Notes: generated from the sequence alone by a model not told the origin. 64,000 nucleotides of DNA from Thiobacillus sp. SCUT-2 (GCF_035621355.1 NZ_CP141769.1:1364001-1428000); one strand, 5' to 3'. Numbered from the stretch's first letter, positions 27,351 through 36,020 are shown. A program made the numbers and translations.

Positions 27351-29233
27351 TGCTGCGCGCCGAACCCCTGCTGCGGATCGAACTGCTGATGCTGGCCTCC
27401 GAAGTGCAGGACGCCACGCTGGCGCTGGCGCGCTTCGGCGTATTCAGCCCGGCGGCATCCGCCCTCGACCAGCTCGCCGAATCGCCTGCGGCGGCCTATC
27501 GCGAAGCCTGGCTCGAAGCCGACGCGCGCCTCGCCAAGCTGCTCGAGCAGTGTGGCGACACCGGGCCGCTGCAGATTCCGGCGGATGCCGAGGCACCGGC
27601 ACTGGCCGACCTGGAAGAACTGAACGCCTGGCTGAAGGAGGTGTGGGGGGCCTGTCTCGCCTGCCACGAAAGCGAAATGCGCATCGCCGAGACGCGCAGC
27701 CACCTCGACGCCCTGGAGGAGACGCTGGGCAAGCTCGAAGGGCTCGATGTCGATCTTGCCAGGCTGCTGCGGCAGGACGGTCTTCTGGCGGTGCGCATCG
27801 GCAGCCTGCCGGCGGGCGAGGCCAGGCGCGTCACCGAGGCGTTGGCGATGAGCAGCCACCTGGTCGCGCGCTTCGACCAGGTCGGCGAGCAGGTGTTCGC
27901 GGTCATCGCCGGGCCGCGCGCGCGCCAGGACGAGGTGGCGGGACTGCTGTCCCAGGCGGGATGGCACGAGTTGCCGGTGCCCGCGGAATTGCGTACCCAC
28001 CCGCAGGCGGCGCGGGCCTGGCTGGAGGCGGAGCGGAGCCGGCTGCAAGCCGATTCCACGGCCGCCTGCGAGGTGCGCGACGGCCTGCACGACCGCTTTG
28101 GCCCGCGCCTGCGCGAGGCGCGCCTGCGGCTGGCACTGGCGCGGCCGCTTGCCGAGGCGGCGCTGGCCGGGGTGCGTGGCCGGGGGGGGCTTGCCGCCCT
28201 GTCGGGCTGGATTCCCAAGCGCCAGCTGGATGCGCTGCGCGCGACCCTCGACAGCCGCTTCCACGGCCGCTACTGGCTCGAACTGCGCGAGCCTGCGCCG
28301 CGCGACCTCGCCGAGGTGCCCTCGCTGGTGCGCTACCCGGCCTGGCTGGCCCCCTTCGTCCCGCTGGTGAAAAGCTATGGCGTGCCGCGCTACGGCGAAT
28401 TCGACCCGGTCCTGCCGTTCGCCTTCACCTATCTGCTGCTGTTCGGCGCCATGTTCGGCGACGTCGGCCACGGCGGCGTCCTGCTGCTGCTGGCGCTCGC
28501 GTTGCGCAAGCGCCTGGGACGCCTCGCCTGGGTGGGCGTGGCGGCCGGCGCGGTGTCGATGCTGTTCGGGCTGCTGTACGGCAGCGTCTTCGGCTTCGAA
28601 GACCTCCTTGCGCCGCTCTGGCTGTCGCCCCTGCACAATCCCGAGCGCGTCCTCGGCATCGCCGTCGCCTTCGGGGTCGGCTTCATCGGCTGCACGCTCC
28701 TGGCCAACATCTGGAACAGGGGCGTCGCCGGCCGCGCCGCCGAGGCCCTGTTCGACGCCGGTGGCCTGGCGGGGCTGGCGTTCTACCTCGGTTCGGTCGG
28801 CCTGCTGGCGAGCCTCGCAGGCCTTGCCTCGGTTGGCCGCGCGGCCGCCGTCGTCGCGGCGGCCGGCCTGGCCGCGATCGCGGCGTACAAGTGGACCGAG
28901 ATCCGGGGAACGCCGGGCGAGCGCATGCTCGTCGCCTTCATCGAGGTGCTCGAGACCGCCATCAGCCTGTTTTCGAATACGCTGTCGTTCATGCGGGTGG
29001 CGGCGTTCAGCCTCAACCACGTGGCCCTCGCGCTGGCCGTGTTCACGCTCGCGAACGGCATGCAGGCGGCCGGGCACGGGCTGACCGTCGTGCTCGGGAA
29101 CGCCGTCATCATCGTGCTGGAGGGGGGCATCGTCGCGATCCAGGCGCTGCGCCTGATGTACTACGAGGGCTTCTCGCGCTTCTTCAGCGGCGACGGCAAG
29201 TCCTTCGTGCCGCTGCGGCTGGCGGAGCAGTGA
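27350..29233 (+). CDS. ntpI: V/A-type ATPase subunit I (a-subunit, stator)
   Basis: This is the 627-residue membrane stator subunit that forms the ion half-channels. The N-terminal half (about 1-330) is a soluble coiled arm. The C-terminal half has about seven membrane helices, starting at PVLPFAFTYLLLFGAMFGDVGHG. It includes the ion-path segment EVLETAISLFSNTLSFMRVAAFSLNH, whose Arg faces the rotor carboxylate, and the end YYEGFSRFFSGDG. The start is coupled to subunit C. A heptamer repeat begins within its last codons. Confidence 0.92.
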   Translation: MLRAEPLLRIELLMLASEVQDATLALARFGVFSPAASALDQLAESPAAAYREAWLEADARLAKLLEQCGDTGPLQIPADAEAPALADLEELNAWLKEVWGACLACHESEMRIAETRSHLDALEETLGKLEGLDVDLARLLRQDGLLAVRIGSLPAGEARRVTEALAMSSHLVARFDQVGEQVFAVIAGPRARQDEVAGLLSQAGWHELPVPAELRTHPQAARAWLEAERSRLQADSTAACEVRDGLHDRFGPRLREARLRLALARPLAEAALAGVRGRGGLAALSGWIPKRQLDALRATLDSRFHGRYWLELREPAPRDLAEVPSLVRYPAWLAPFVPLVKSYGVPRYGEFDPVLPFAFTYLLLFGAMFGDVGHGGVLLLLALALRKRLGRLAWVGVAAGAVSMLFGLLYGSVFGFEDLLAPLWLSPLHNPERVLGIAVAFGVGFIGCTLLANIWNRGVAGRAAEALFDAGGLAGLAFYLGSVGLLASLAGLASVGRAAAVVAAAGLAAIAAYKWTEIRGTPGERMLVAFIEVLETAISLFSNTLSFMRVAAFSLNHVALALAVFTLANGMQAAGHGLTVVLGNAVIIVLEGGIVAIQALRLMYYEGFSRFFSGDGKSFVPLRLAEQ

Positions 29234-29290
29234 GCAGTGAGCAGTGAGCGGACCGTCTTCCGCCGCACTGCTTACCGCTCACCGTTCACC
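29227..29290. repeat. heptamer array with inverted arm between ntpI and ntpK
   Basis: Three GCAGTGA units start inside the ntpI stop codon and are followed by GCGG. Then comes an inverted arm containing CTGCTTACCGCTCACC. The two halves are partly complementary, so the transcript could fold into a hairpin between these subunit genes. The CTGCTT..GCTCACC arm recurs at 30918 and 34194. Confidence 0.75.
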
Positions 29291-29304
29291 AAACAGGAGG
29301 AGAC

Positions 29305-29742
29305 ATGACTGGATTGATCGCATGCCTGGTGCTGCCCGTGGCGGCGACGCTGGGCGCCGGAATCTGGCTCGAGCTGAAGCCGCGCCGGCTTTCCGCCGCG
29401 TGGCTGAAGGGCGGGCTGCTGGCCAACGTCGCGCTGTTCGGCCTGGGGCTTGCCACCGTCATGCTGGTCGGCGTGCAGGACGTGCTGGCCGCGGAGCCTG
29501 CCGCAGCCGCCGCCGGCGGCATCACGCTCGGCCAGGGCCTCGCGCTGCTCGGCATCGGCTTGCCGACGGGCCTCGCCGCGATCGCCGCCGCGCTGGCGCT
29601 CGGGCCGATCGGCTCGGCCGCGCTCGCCGTCATCGCCGAGAAGCCGGAGATGTTCGGCCGCACCCTGGTCTACATGGGACTGGCCGAAGGGATCGCGATC
29701 TACGGCCTGGTGATGTCGATCCTGCTGCTCGGCAAGCTCTGA
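29305..29742 (+). CDS. ntpK: V/A-type ATPase proteolipid subunit K (c-ring)
   Basis: This is a 145-residue four-helix proteolipid. Helices lie at about 1-22, 36-57, 74-104 and 114-143. The only membrane-buried carboxylate is Glu in GLAEGIAIYGLVMSILLL (helix 4), so there is one ion site per four helices, as in V-type rings. The first hairpin has no acidic residue. The LPxTQ-type sodium signature of Enterococcus NtpK is not evident, which leans towards protons, but this is weak evidence. AGGAGGAGA precedes the ATG. It is separated from ntpI by the heptamer repeat. Confidence 0.9.
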   Translation: MTGLIACLVLPVAATLGAGIWLELKPRRLSAAWLKGGLLANVALFGLGLATVMLVGVQDVLAAEPAAAAAGGITLGQGLALLGIGLPTGLAAIAAALALGPIGSAALAVIAEKPEMFGRTLVYMGLAEGIAIYGLVMSILLLGKL

Positions 29743-29743
29743 C

Positions 29744-30073
29744 ATGCCGGCCGCCGGAAGCGCCCGTCTCGTCGTCCTCGGCAGCGCCGGCCTGGCCGAC
29801 GGCTTCAGCCTCATCGGGGCCGAGGTCCATCCGGATGCCGATCCCGCGACCGTCGAGCGGGTGCTCGAGCAGCTGGTCCGCAGCGGCGAGCCCGCCCTGG
29901 TGCTGCTGGAAACGCCGCTCGCGCATGCCGGCGGACCCTGGCTCGATCGCCTGCGCAGCGAAGGCGGCCAGATCGTCATCACCGAACTGCCGCCGCTGCC
30001 GGCGCCCCAGGCCTACGCGCCGGCCGTCGATGCCGTCGTACGCGCGGTGCTGGGGCCCGAGGCGCTGAAGTAG
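29744..30073 (+). CDS. ntpF: V/A-type ATPase subunit F
   Basis: This is a 109-residue central-stalk protein with the Rossmann-like pattern of subunit F (RLVVLGSAGLADGFSLIGAEV at the start, ALVLLETPLA, GGQIVITELPPLPAP). It starts 1 nt after ntpK stops. The match is to the fold and position in the operon, not to a long conserved motif. An 80-nt gap follows, with a small inverted repeat (CTTGAA at 30099, TTCAAG at 30114). Confidence 0.8.
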   Translation: MPAAGSARLVVLGSAGLADGFSLIGAEVHPDADPATVERVLEQLVRSGEPALVLLETPLAHAGGPWLDRLRSEGGQIVITELPPLPAPQAYAPAVDAVVRAVLGPEALK

Positions 30074-30153
30074 GCGAGGGGGCAATGCTGAGAACATCCT
30101 TGAAACAAGCCGCTTCAAGCAGACCTTGCAAGCGCTTGAATCCGGAGTGAAAC

Positions 30154-30804
30154 ATGGAAGCGGACGCGCAGGTTTCCCAACTCGAGCAGGCCCTGCTGCA
30201 GCAGGCCGAGACGCTCGCGCGCGAACAGTTGCAGAACGCCGAAGCGACCTGCGCGCGCATACGCGCCGAGTCGGCCGCGAAGCTCAAGCTGGCAGAGGAA
30301 CGCGAGATCCTCGCGGCCAAGGTCGAGGCCGAGCGGCAGGTGCGGCGGCAGATCCAGGCGGCGGAGACGCGGCTGTCGGCGGAACTCGACCGCCTGCGCT
30401 GGACGCTGACCGAGTCGACGCAGGCCGAAGTGCGGACGGCGTTCCGTCGCCTCGTGGCGGACCAGGCGCGCTATCTCGGCGTGCTCGAGGCGTGGCTGGC
30501 GGCGGCGGCGCAGGCGCTGCCGCCCGGCGACCTGGCGGTCGAGGTGCGGCACGAGGACGACGCGTGGCTGGCGCCGGTGTGGCCTGAAATCGTGGTGCGC
30601 GCGGCGCCGGGGCGCGCGGCGACGCTGGTCGCCCACGGCCAGCCGAGCGAAGGGGGCCTGCGGGTGCGGCTCGCCGACGACCGCGCCCGCGTCGACCAGA
30701 CCTTCGAGGCCCGCCAGGCGCGGCTTGCCGACGAGCTCGCGCGCGTCGTGATGGAACGGCTGTTCGCCAGCGCGCCCGATCTGGGCACGCTGGTGCATGG
30801 GTGA
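30154..30804 (+). CDS. ntpE: V/A-type ATPase subunit E (peripheral stalk)
   Basis: This is a 216-residue stalk subunit. The N-terminal ~100 residues are a long charged coiled coil (EQALLQQAETLAREQLQNAE, AEERE, VEAERQVRRQIQAAETRL). A compact C-terminal domain follows, ending GGLRVRLADDRARVDQTFEARQARL, which is typical of subunit E. The start is the ATG at 30154, with GGAG upstream. Its pairing partner should be the small coiled-coil protein at 25937. A long heptamer array begins in its stop codon. Confidence 0.85.
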   Translation: MEADAQVSQLEQALLQQAETLAREQLQNAEATCARIRAESAAKLKLAEEREILAAKVEAERQVRRQIQAAETRLSAELDRLRWTLTESTQAEVRTAFRRLVADQARYLGVLEAWLAAAAQALPPGDLAVEVRHEDDAWLAPVWPEIVVRAAPGRAATLVAHGQPSEGGLRVRLADDRARVDQTFEARQARLADELARVVMERLFASAPDLGTLVHG

Positions 30805-30933
30805 GTGGTGAGTGGTGAGTGGTGAGCGGTGAGCGGTGAGCGGTGAGCGGGGAGCGGTAAGCGGTGAGCGGTGAGCGGGATGGCGAGCGGGGATTGCGGG
30901 TCGGCTGCCTTCGCTCCCTGCTTGCCGCTCACC
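30801..30933. repeat. long heptamer array with inverted arm between ntpE and ntpA
   Basis: Eleven consecutive 7-bp units (GTGAGTG x3, GTGAGCG x4, GGGAGCG, GTAAGCG, GTGAGCG x2) run from 30801 to 30877. After a GC-rich middle (GGCTGCCTTCGCTCCCTGC) the inverted arm GCTTGCCGCTCACC ends at 30933. This is the largest copy of the element in the window and makes up nearly all of the 143-nt ntpE-ntpA gap. It can base-pair with itself and with the other copies. Confidence 0.85.
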
Positions 30934-30947
30934 ATACAAGGATTCCA

Positions 30948-32747
30948 ATGGGCAAGATTCTTGAAATCAACGGGCCGCTGGTCAAGCTCGAACTGCCGCA
31001 GACGGTGATCGGCGAGCAGGTGCGCGTGGGGCGTCTTGGTCTCGTCGGCGAGGTGATCGGCCGCGAGGGCGAGACGGCGCTGGCGCAACTGTACGAGGAC
31101 ACCGCGGGGCTGCGGCCGGGCGAGGTGGCGGAGGGGCTGGGCTGGCCGCTCTCGGTGGAGCTCGGCCCCGGCCTGCTGGGGGCCATCTTCGACGGCGTGC
31201 AGCGACCGCTGGCGGCGGTGCGGGAACACAGCGGCGACCGCATCGCGCGCGGCGTCGCCGTGCCTTCGCTGGCACGCGACACGCGCTGGCATTTCGTGCC
31301 CGAGCCGGCGTGGCGCGCCGGCACGGCGCTCGCGGGAGGCGAGGTGCTGGGCAGCGTCCGGGAGACCGCCTCGATCACCCACCGGATCCTGGTTCCGCCG
31401 CTGCTCGGGGGCGAGCTGCTGGAACTGGCGCCGGAGGGCGACTACACGATCGAGGAAGCCATCGGCCGGGTGAAACTCGCCGACGGCCGCATCGAGAAGC
31501 TGCGGCTGTTCCACCGCTGGCCGGTGCGGACCCCGCGCCCCTTCCGCCAGCGCGACCACGCGGTGGCGCCGCTGTTGACGGGACAGCGCATCCTCGACAC
31601 CTTCTACCCGCTGCTGAAGGGCGGCAAGGCGGCGATCCCCGGCCCCTTCGGCGCCGGCAAGACCATGCTGCAGCAGCAGATCGTGCGCTGGTGCAACGCC
31701 GAGATCGTCGTCTACGTCGGCTGCGGCGAGCGCGGCAACGAGCTCACCGACGTGCTCGAATTCATGCCCGAACTCAAGGATCCGCATACCGGCCGCCCGC
31801 TTCTGGAACGCACGCTGCTGGTCGCCAACACCTCGAACATGCCGGTCGTGGCGCGCGAGGCGTCGATCTACGTCGGCATCACGCTGGCGGAATATTTCCG
31901 CGACCAGGGCTACGACGTCGTCATGGTCGCGGACTCCACCAGTCGCTGGGCCGAGGCGCTGCGCGAGGTGTCCGGCCGTCTCGGCCAGATGCCGGTCGAG
32001 GAAGGCTATCCCGCCTATCTCGGCTCGCGGCTGGCGGCCTTCTACGAGCGCGCGGGGCGCGTCGAGACGCTTGCCGGCGGCCACGGCTCCGTCACGCTGA
32101 TCGGCGCGGTGTCGCCGCCCGGCGGCGATTTCTCCGAGCCGGTGACGAGCCACACCAAGGAGATCATCCAGACCTTCTGGGCGCTGTCGAAGGAGCTCGC
32201 CGACGCGCGCCACTACCCCGCGGTCGACTGGCTCGAGAGCTTCTCGGGCTACGTGAGTTCCGCCGCGAAGTGGTGGGCGCAACACGTTGATCCGGATTGG
32301 GAAACCGCGCGCGCGGAAGCGCTCGACCTGCTCGCCGCGTCGGAAGAGCTGCAGCGCATCGTCAACCTGGTCGGGGTCGAGGCGCTGTCGTCGGAACAGC
32401 GCTGGACGCTCGAGGCGGCCAGCCTGATCAAGGAAGGGCTGCTGCAGCAGGCGGCCACCGACGAGGTCGACAGCTACGCCTCGCCCGAGAAACAGTTCGC
32501 GCTGCTGGCGGCACTGCTGGAGATCCGGCATCAGGGCCTGCGGCTCGTCAGGCTCGGCGTGCCGGCGCGGCGCCTGATCCAGCTGCCCCTGCTGGCCCAG
32601 GCGCGGCGCTGGAAGAGCCAGCACGGAGCGGACGACTTCGACGCGCTGAAGGCGAAGATCGCCGCGATCCCGGCGGCGTTCGAGCCGCTACTGGAGGAAT
32701 ACGGGACACCCGCTGCGGGCACCCAACCGGGGGAGGCTGCGGCATGA
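30948..32747 (+). CDS. ntpA: V/A-type ATPase catalytic subunit A
   Basis: This is the 599-residue catalytic nucleotide-binding subunit. The Walker A is GPFGAGKTML (about 230), followed by ERGNELTDVL (catalytic Glu region), the Walker B-type VMVADSTSRWAEALREVSGR, and the V-type non-homologous insertion between the N-terminal barrel and the P-loop. The start is the ATG at 30948 (MGKILEINGPLVKLEL), which begins the beta-barrel; a longer frame enters the repeat array. It overlaps ntpB by 4 nt (ATGA). Confidence 0.96.
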   Translation: MGKILEINGPLVKLELPQTVIGEQVRVGRLGLVGEVIGREGETALAQLYEDTAGLRPGEVAEGLGWPLSVELGPGLLGAIFDGVQRPLAAVREHSGDRIARGVAVPSLARDTRWHFVPEPAWRAGTALAGGEVLGSVRETASITHRILVPPLLGGELLELAPEGDYTIEEAIGRVKLADGRIEKLRLFHRWPVRTPRPFRQRDHAVAPLLTGQRILDTFYPLLKGGKAAIPGPFGAGKTMLQQQIVRWCNAEIVVYVGCGERGNELTDVLEFMPELKDPHTGRPLLERTLLVANTSNMPVVAREASIYVGITLAEYFRDQGYDVVMVADSTSRWAEALREVSGRLGQMPVEEGYPAYLGSRLAAFYERAGRVETLAGGHGSVTLIGAVSPPGGDFSEPVTSHTKEIIQTFWALSKELADARHYPAVDWLESFSGYVSSAAKWWAQHVDPDWETARAEALDLLAASEELQRIVNLVGVEALSSEQRWTLEAASLIKEGLLQQAATDEVDSYASPEKQFALLAALLEIRHQGLRLVRLGVPARRLIQLPLLAQARRWKSQHGADDFDALKAKIAAIPAAFEPLLEEYGTPAAGTQPGEAAA

Positions 32748-34126
32748 AGCACGTCGAATTCCGCACCGCCGCCTCCGCGCAGGGGGGCCTTGTCGTCATG
32801 CGCGGCGTGCCCGGCGTGGCGGCCGGCTCGCGCGTGCAGCTGCGCGATCACGCCGGGCGCCTGCGCGCCGGCCTGGTGATCCGCGCGGCCGACGACGCGG
32901 TGCTGGTCGAGGTGTTCGAGGGCACCGACGAACTCGACCTCGAGCGCACCTGGGTGCGCTTCCTCGACGAGCCGTTCAGGCTGCCCGTGTCGCGCGACAT
33001 CCTCGGCCGCGTGTTCAACGGCGCCGGGCTGCCGCGCGACGGCCGTCCGCCGATCATTTCGGCCGATCGCCGCGACGTCAACGGCGAGCCGCTCAATCCG
33101 GCCGCGCGCGCCTATCCGCGCGAATTCATCCAGACCGGCATCTCGGCGATCGACGGCATGAATTCGCTGACGCGCGGCCAGAAGCTGCCGATCTTTTCCG
33201 GCGGCGGCCTGCCGCACAACCGGGTCGCGGCGCAGATCGTGCGCCAGGCGAGGCTGCTCGGCGAGGAGGCGGCCGAGTTCGTGATCGTGTTCGCGGCCTT
33301 CGGCGCCTCGCACGCCGATGCGCAGTTCTTCCGGGAGAGCTTCGAGGAATCCGGCGTGCTCAACAAGGTCGTGATGTTCCTGAATCTCGCCGACGAGCCG
33401 GTGATCGAGCGCCTGCTGACGCCGCGCGCCGCGCTCACCGCCGCCGAGTATCTCGCCTACGATCTCGACACCCACGTGCTGGTCGTGATGACCGACATGA
33501 CCGCCTACGCCGAGGCCTTGAGGGAGGTCGCGGTGCTGCGCGGCGACGTACCGGCGCGCAAGGGCTACCCGGGCTACCTGTATTCCGATCTCGCCGAGCT
33601 CTACGAGCGGGCAGGGCGCATCAAGAACCGGCGCGGCTCGATCACGCTGATTCCCGTGCTGTCGATGCCGTCCGACGACATCACCCATCCGATTCCGGAC
33701 CTTACCGGCTACATCACCGAAGGCCAGATCGTGCTCGGGCGCGAGCTCGCCAACCAGGGCGTCTACCCGCCGGTGACGGTGCTGCCTTCCCTTTCCAGGT
33801 TGATGAAGGACGGCATCGGCAAGAACTTCACCCGCGAGGACCATCCGCACGTCGCCAGCCAGCTCTTCGCCAGCTACGCCAAGGCGCTCGAGGTGCGCGG
33901 GCTGGCCGCGATCATCGGCGCCGAGGAATTGAGCGAGGCCGACCGCCGCACGCTGGCGTTCGCCGAGGCCTTCGAACGCCGCTTCATCGGGCAGGGCGAG
34001 GACGAGGACCGCAGCATCCACGAGACGCTCAACCTCGCCTGGGACCTGCTGTCGATGCTGCCCCCGGAAGCGCTGGTCCGCGTGTCGGAGGACGAGCTGG
34101 CGAAGTATCACAAGGGGGCGGCGTGA
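32744..34126 (+). CDS. ntpB: V/A-type ATPase regulatory subunit B
   Basis: This 460-residue non-catalytic nucleotide-binding subunit alternates with A in the hexamer. In place of a functional P-loop it has IFSGGGLPHNRVAAQI (about 155), the family signature. TDMTAYAEALREV, GYPGYLYSDLAELYERAGR and SMPSDDITHPIPDLTGYITEGQ also match. GGGAGG precedes the ATG at 32744, which overlaps the ntpA stop. A heptamer repeat follows before ntpD. Confidence 0.96.
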   Translation: MKHVEFRTAASAQGGLVVMRGVPGVAAGSRVQLRDHAGRLRAGLVIRAADDAVLVEVFEGTDELDLERTWVRFLDEPFRLPVSRDILGRVFNGAGLPRDGRPPIISADRRDVNGEPLNPAARAYPREFIQTGISAIDGMNSLTRGQKLPIFSGGGLPHNRVAAQIVRQARLLGEEAAEFVIVFAAFGASHADAQFFRESFEESGVLNKVVMFLNLADEPVIERLLTPRAALTAAEYLAYDLDTHVLVVMTDMTAYAEALREVAVLRGDVPARKGYPGYLYSDLAELYERAGRIKNRRGSITLIPVLSMPSDDITHPIPDLTGYITEGQIVLGRELANQGVYPPVTVLPSLSRLMKDGIGKNFTREDHPHVASQLFASYAKALEVRGLAAIIGAEELSEADRRTLAFAEAFERRFIGQGEDEDRSIHETLNLAWDLLSMLPPEALVRVSEDELAKYHKGAA

Positions 34127-34137
34127 AGCCGGCGAGA

Positions 34138-34216
34138 AGTGAGCGGGAAGCGGTGAGCGGAAACCCCACTCACGGCGCTGCCTTTGCCGCGCCCTGCTTA
34201 CGGCTCGCCGCTCACC
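34138..34216. repeat. heptamer array with inverted arm between ntpB and ntpD
   Basis: AGTGAGCGGGAAGCGGTGAGCGG-type units start 12 nt after ntpB (written here as a class of GTGAGCG repeats). After a middle segment with GCTGCCTTTGCC, the inverted arm CTGCTTACGGCTCGCCGCTC plus ACC ends 4 nt before the ntpD start. The arm is shared with the two copies further upstream, and the middle with the ntpE-ntpA copy. Pairing of the two halves could mask the ntpD ribosome-binding site. Confidence 0.75.
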
Positions 34217-34220
34217 GATC

Positions 34221-34841
34221 ATGAGAAGACGCCTGTCCGTTCCGCCGACGAAGAGCGCGCTGCTGCAGGTGGGGCGGCAGGCGCGCTTCCTGGAGCAGGG
34301 CCGGCAGATGCTGGAGAAGAAGCGCGACCTGCTGACGCGCCTGGTGTACGAGCGGCTCGCGCAGTATCGCGAGCTGCGCGCGCAGACGCAGCGCGAGCTC
34401 GCCGAGGCCTACCGCTGGCTCGGCATCGTGCAGATGCGCATGGGCGAGCAGATGCTGCGGCAGGCGTCGGTCGGGCTGAAGCCGGCGGTGGCGATCCGCG
34501 TCGTGGCGCGTTCCAGCGTCGGCGTCGAATACCCCAGCGTCAGCGCCGAGCCGCTGCCGCTGCAGCCGGTCGGCCTGATGTGGACCGACGTCAGCTTCGA
34601 CGAGGCGCGCCTGCGGCTGCGCGAGCTGACGGTGACGCTGGCCCGCCTGGGCGAAGCCGAGAACGCCCTGTGGCGGCTGCTGGCGGCGAGCCGCAAGACG
34701 CAGAAGCGCGTCAACGCCCTGAAATACAACATTATTCCGCGCTACCAGGCGACGGTGCAGCACATTCGCGCCGCGCTCGAGGAGGACGAGCGCAACACGC
34801 TGTTCCAGATCAAGGTTCTGCGCGCACGGCGAGCCGGTTGA
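34221..34841 (+). CDS. ntpD: V/A-type ATPase central stalk subunit D
   Basis: This is a 206-residue rotor-axle subunit. It is a long antiparallel coiled coil (LQVGRQARFLEQGRQMLEKK at the start, RKTQKRVNALKYNIIPRYQATV near the C-terminus), which is the recognised signature of subunit D. The ATG at 34221 has no separate Shine-Dalgarno because the repeat arm ends 4 nt before it. It is the last gene of the 15-kb hydrogenase-ATPase run. Its 3' end overlaps the 3' end of the convergent PEP-CTERM gene by 32 nt. Confidence 0.92.
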   Translation: MRRRLSVPPTKSALLQVGRQARFLEQGRQMLEKKRDLLTRLVYERLAQYRELRAQTQRELAEAYRWLGIVQMRMGEQMLRQASVGLKPAVAIRVVARSSVGVEYPSVSAEPLPLQPVGLMWTDVSFDEARLRLRELTVTLARLGEAENALWRLLAASRKTQKRVNALKYNIIPRYQATVQHIRAALEEDERNTLFQIKVLRARRAG

Positions 34842-35760
34842 GCCCCATCCGGCGCCGGCCGGCGGCGAGCAAGGCCATTCCACCGATGGCGAGGAGCATG
34901 CGGGAATCCGGCTCGGGAACGGACGCACCGGCACCGGCCTCACCGGCGAGCGAGAACGCCGCATTGAACGTGGGCGCCGGCTGGCCGCCGACGATGTCGG
35001 TTCCGATCCGCAGCCAGTCCGGGTCGAGGTTGGCGTCGCGTATCCAGCTCTGCAGGTCGGGCGTGAACGGCGTGCCCGGCGGCACGATCGGGCGGGGTGC
35101 CGACAGCCACAGGAAGTCGCCCTTGGTCAGCCCCACGAGCGGCACGAAAAAGTAATGGTCCGCGGCAAGGTCGAAGGGCGTGCCGAAGCTCACGTCGAAC
35201 ATCACCTCGCTTCCCGTCTGCGGACCCTCGCCCCCGGTGGCCTGGTTGGGCAGCGAATGAATCCCGCTGATCACCGAGTTGGCGGCGGTGAAGCCCGCGC
35301 TCAGCAGCATCGTGCTGAATGTCAGCGTGCCGAGCGCACTGTCGCGGCTGTCGAACGCGACGTCGGCCGGCGAATTGACCCGCGTCGGCACCTGGGACGT
35401 CGAGTAGGTCGGGGCGCCCGAGGTGCGCCCGATATCGGAGTCGTCGGGGAAGACACGATAAATCCGGATCGCCACCTGGCCGATGTCGGAAGCCGACGCG
35501 CCGCCGGTCAGGAGGCCGGTGAAGGTCGCGTGATTGAGCTGGGTCTGGCTGCCAAGGACGAAATCGTCGGCGGTTTCGGTCTCGATTCCCGGGGGACCGG
35601 CGAGATGCGAGGCGGTGGCCATCTGGCCGTCCGGATCGCCGGTGCTGAACGTGAACGGAACGGCAAGGGCCAGGGACGGGACCAGGGCGAACGGCGAAAG
35701 CATCCGGGCCAGCGGGCTTGCAACGCGGCGGAGCAGGGCGGCGCAAGGGGTTGGTTTCAT
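34810..35760 (-). CDS. PEP-CTERM sorting-domain protein of unknown function
   Basis: This is a 316-residue exported protein. An N-terminal signal (about 10-33, ending LALAVPFTF) and a C-terminal sorting tripartite signal (VPEPDSRMLLAIGGMALLAAGRRRMG, given here by its VPEP, hydrophobic segment and RRR cluster) mark it for exosortase processing. The middle is Ser/Thr/Gly-rich without a recognisable enzyme domain. The start is the ATG at 35760, with AGGAGA upstream; a longer frame lacks a signal. No exosortase is in the window. It is convergent with, and overlaps, ntpD. Confidence 0.8.
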   Translation of the reverse strand: MKPTPCAALLRRVASPLARMLSPFALVPSLALAVPFTFSTGDPDGQMATASHLAGPPGIETETADDFVLGSQTQLNHATFTGLLTGGASASDIGQVAIRIYRVFPDDSDIGRTSGAPTYSTSQVPTRVNSPADVAFDSRDSALGTLTFSTMLLSAGFTAANSVISGIHSLPNQATGGEGPQTGSEVMFDVSFGTPFDLAADHYFFVPLVGLTKGDFLWLSAPRPIVPPGTPFTPDLQSWIRDANLDPDWLRIGTDIVGGQPAPTFNAAFSLAGEAGAGASVPEPDSRMLLAIGGMALLAAGRRRMGLNRLAVRAEP

Positions 35761-35991
35761 CACGGTCTCCTGCGGTAGGGCGGGATCGGTGCCTGCGCGA
35801 GTTCCACGTGCGCAGCGCCGAGGTGGAAGCCTCATGCATCAAGCGTGCCGAAGAGGACAGCGCGCGTATTTTCAGGGGGTTAGCGCGCCCGCTCCCTGAT
35901 CGGCCGGCGCACGTGTCAAAGAATCCGACAGCGCGGCCTGCCGCCGGGGAGGTCCGGAGAGCGATCGCCCCTGCAGGCACGGGCGTTTTCC

Positions 35992-36020
35992 TTGACACAT
36001 TCTAACTATCGTTAGACTAT
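35992..36020 (+). promoter_or_regulatory. promoter and overlapping operator of the ArsR-rhodanese gene
   Basis: The -35 is TTGACA (35992-35997) and the -10 candidate is GACTAT (36015-36020), 17 bp apart. A perfect inverted repeat, TCTAAC (36001-36006) and GTTAGA (36011-36016) around TATC, lies in the spacer and enters the -10. A repressor bound here would block RNA polymerase. The start codon is only 7 nt further on. Position and symmetry fit autoregulation by the ArsR-family protein encoded next. Confidence 0.75.

Noticed and set aside
30801-30877. Heptamer array considered as a CRISPR
   Set aside because: Units are 7 bp and contiguous, without spacers.
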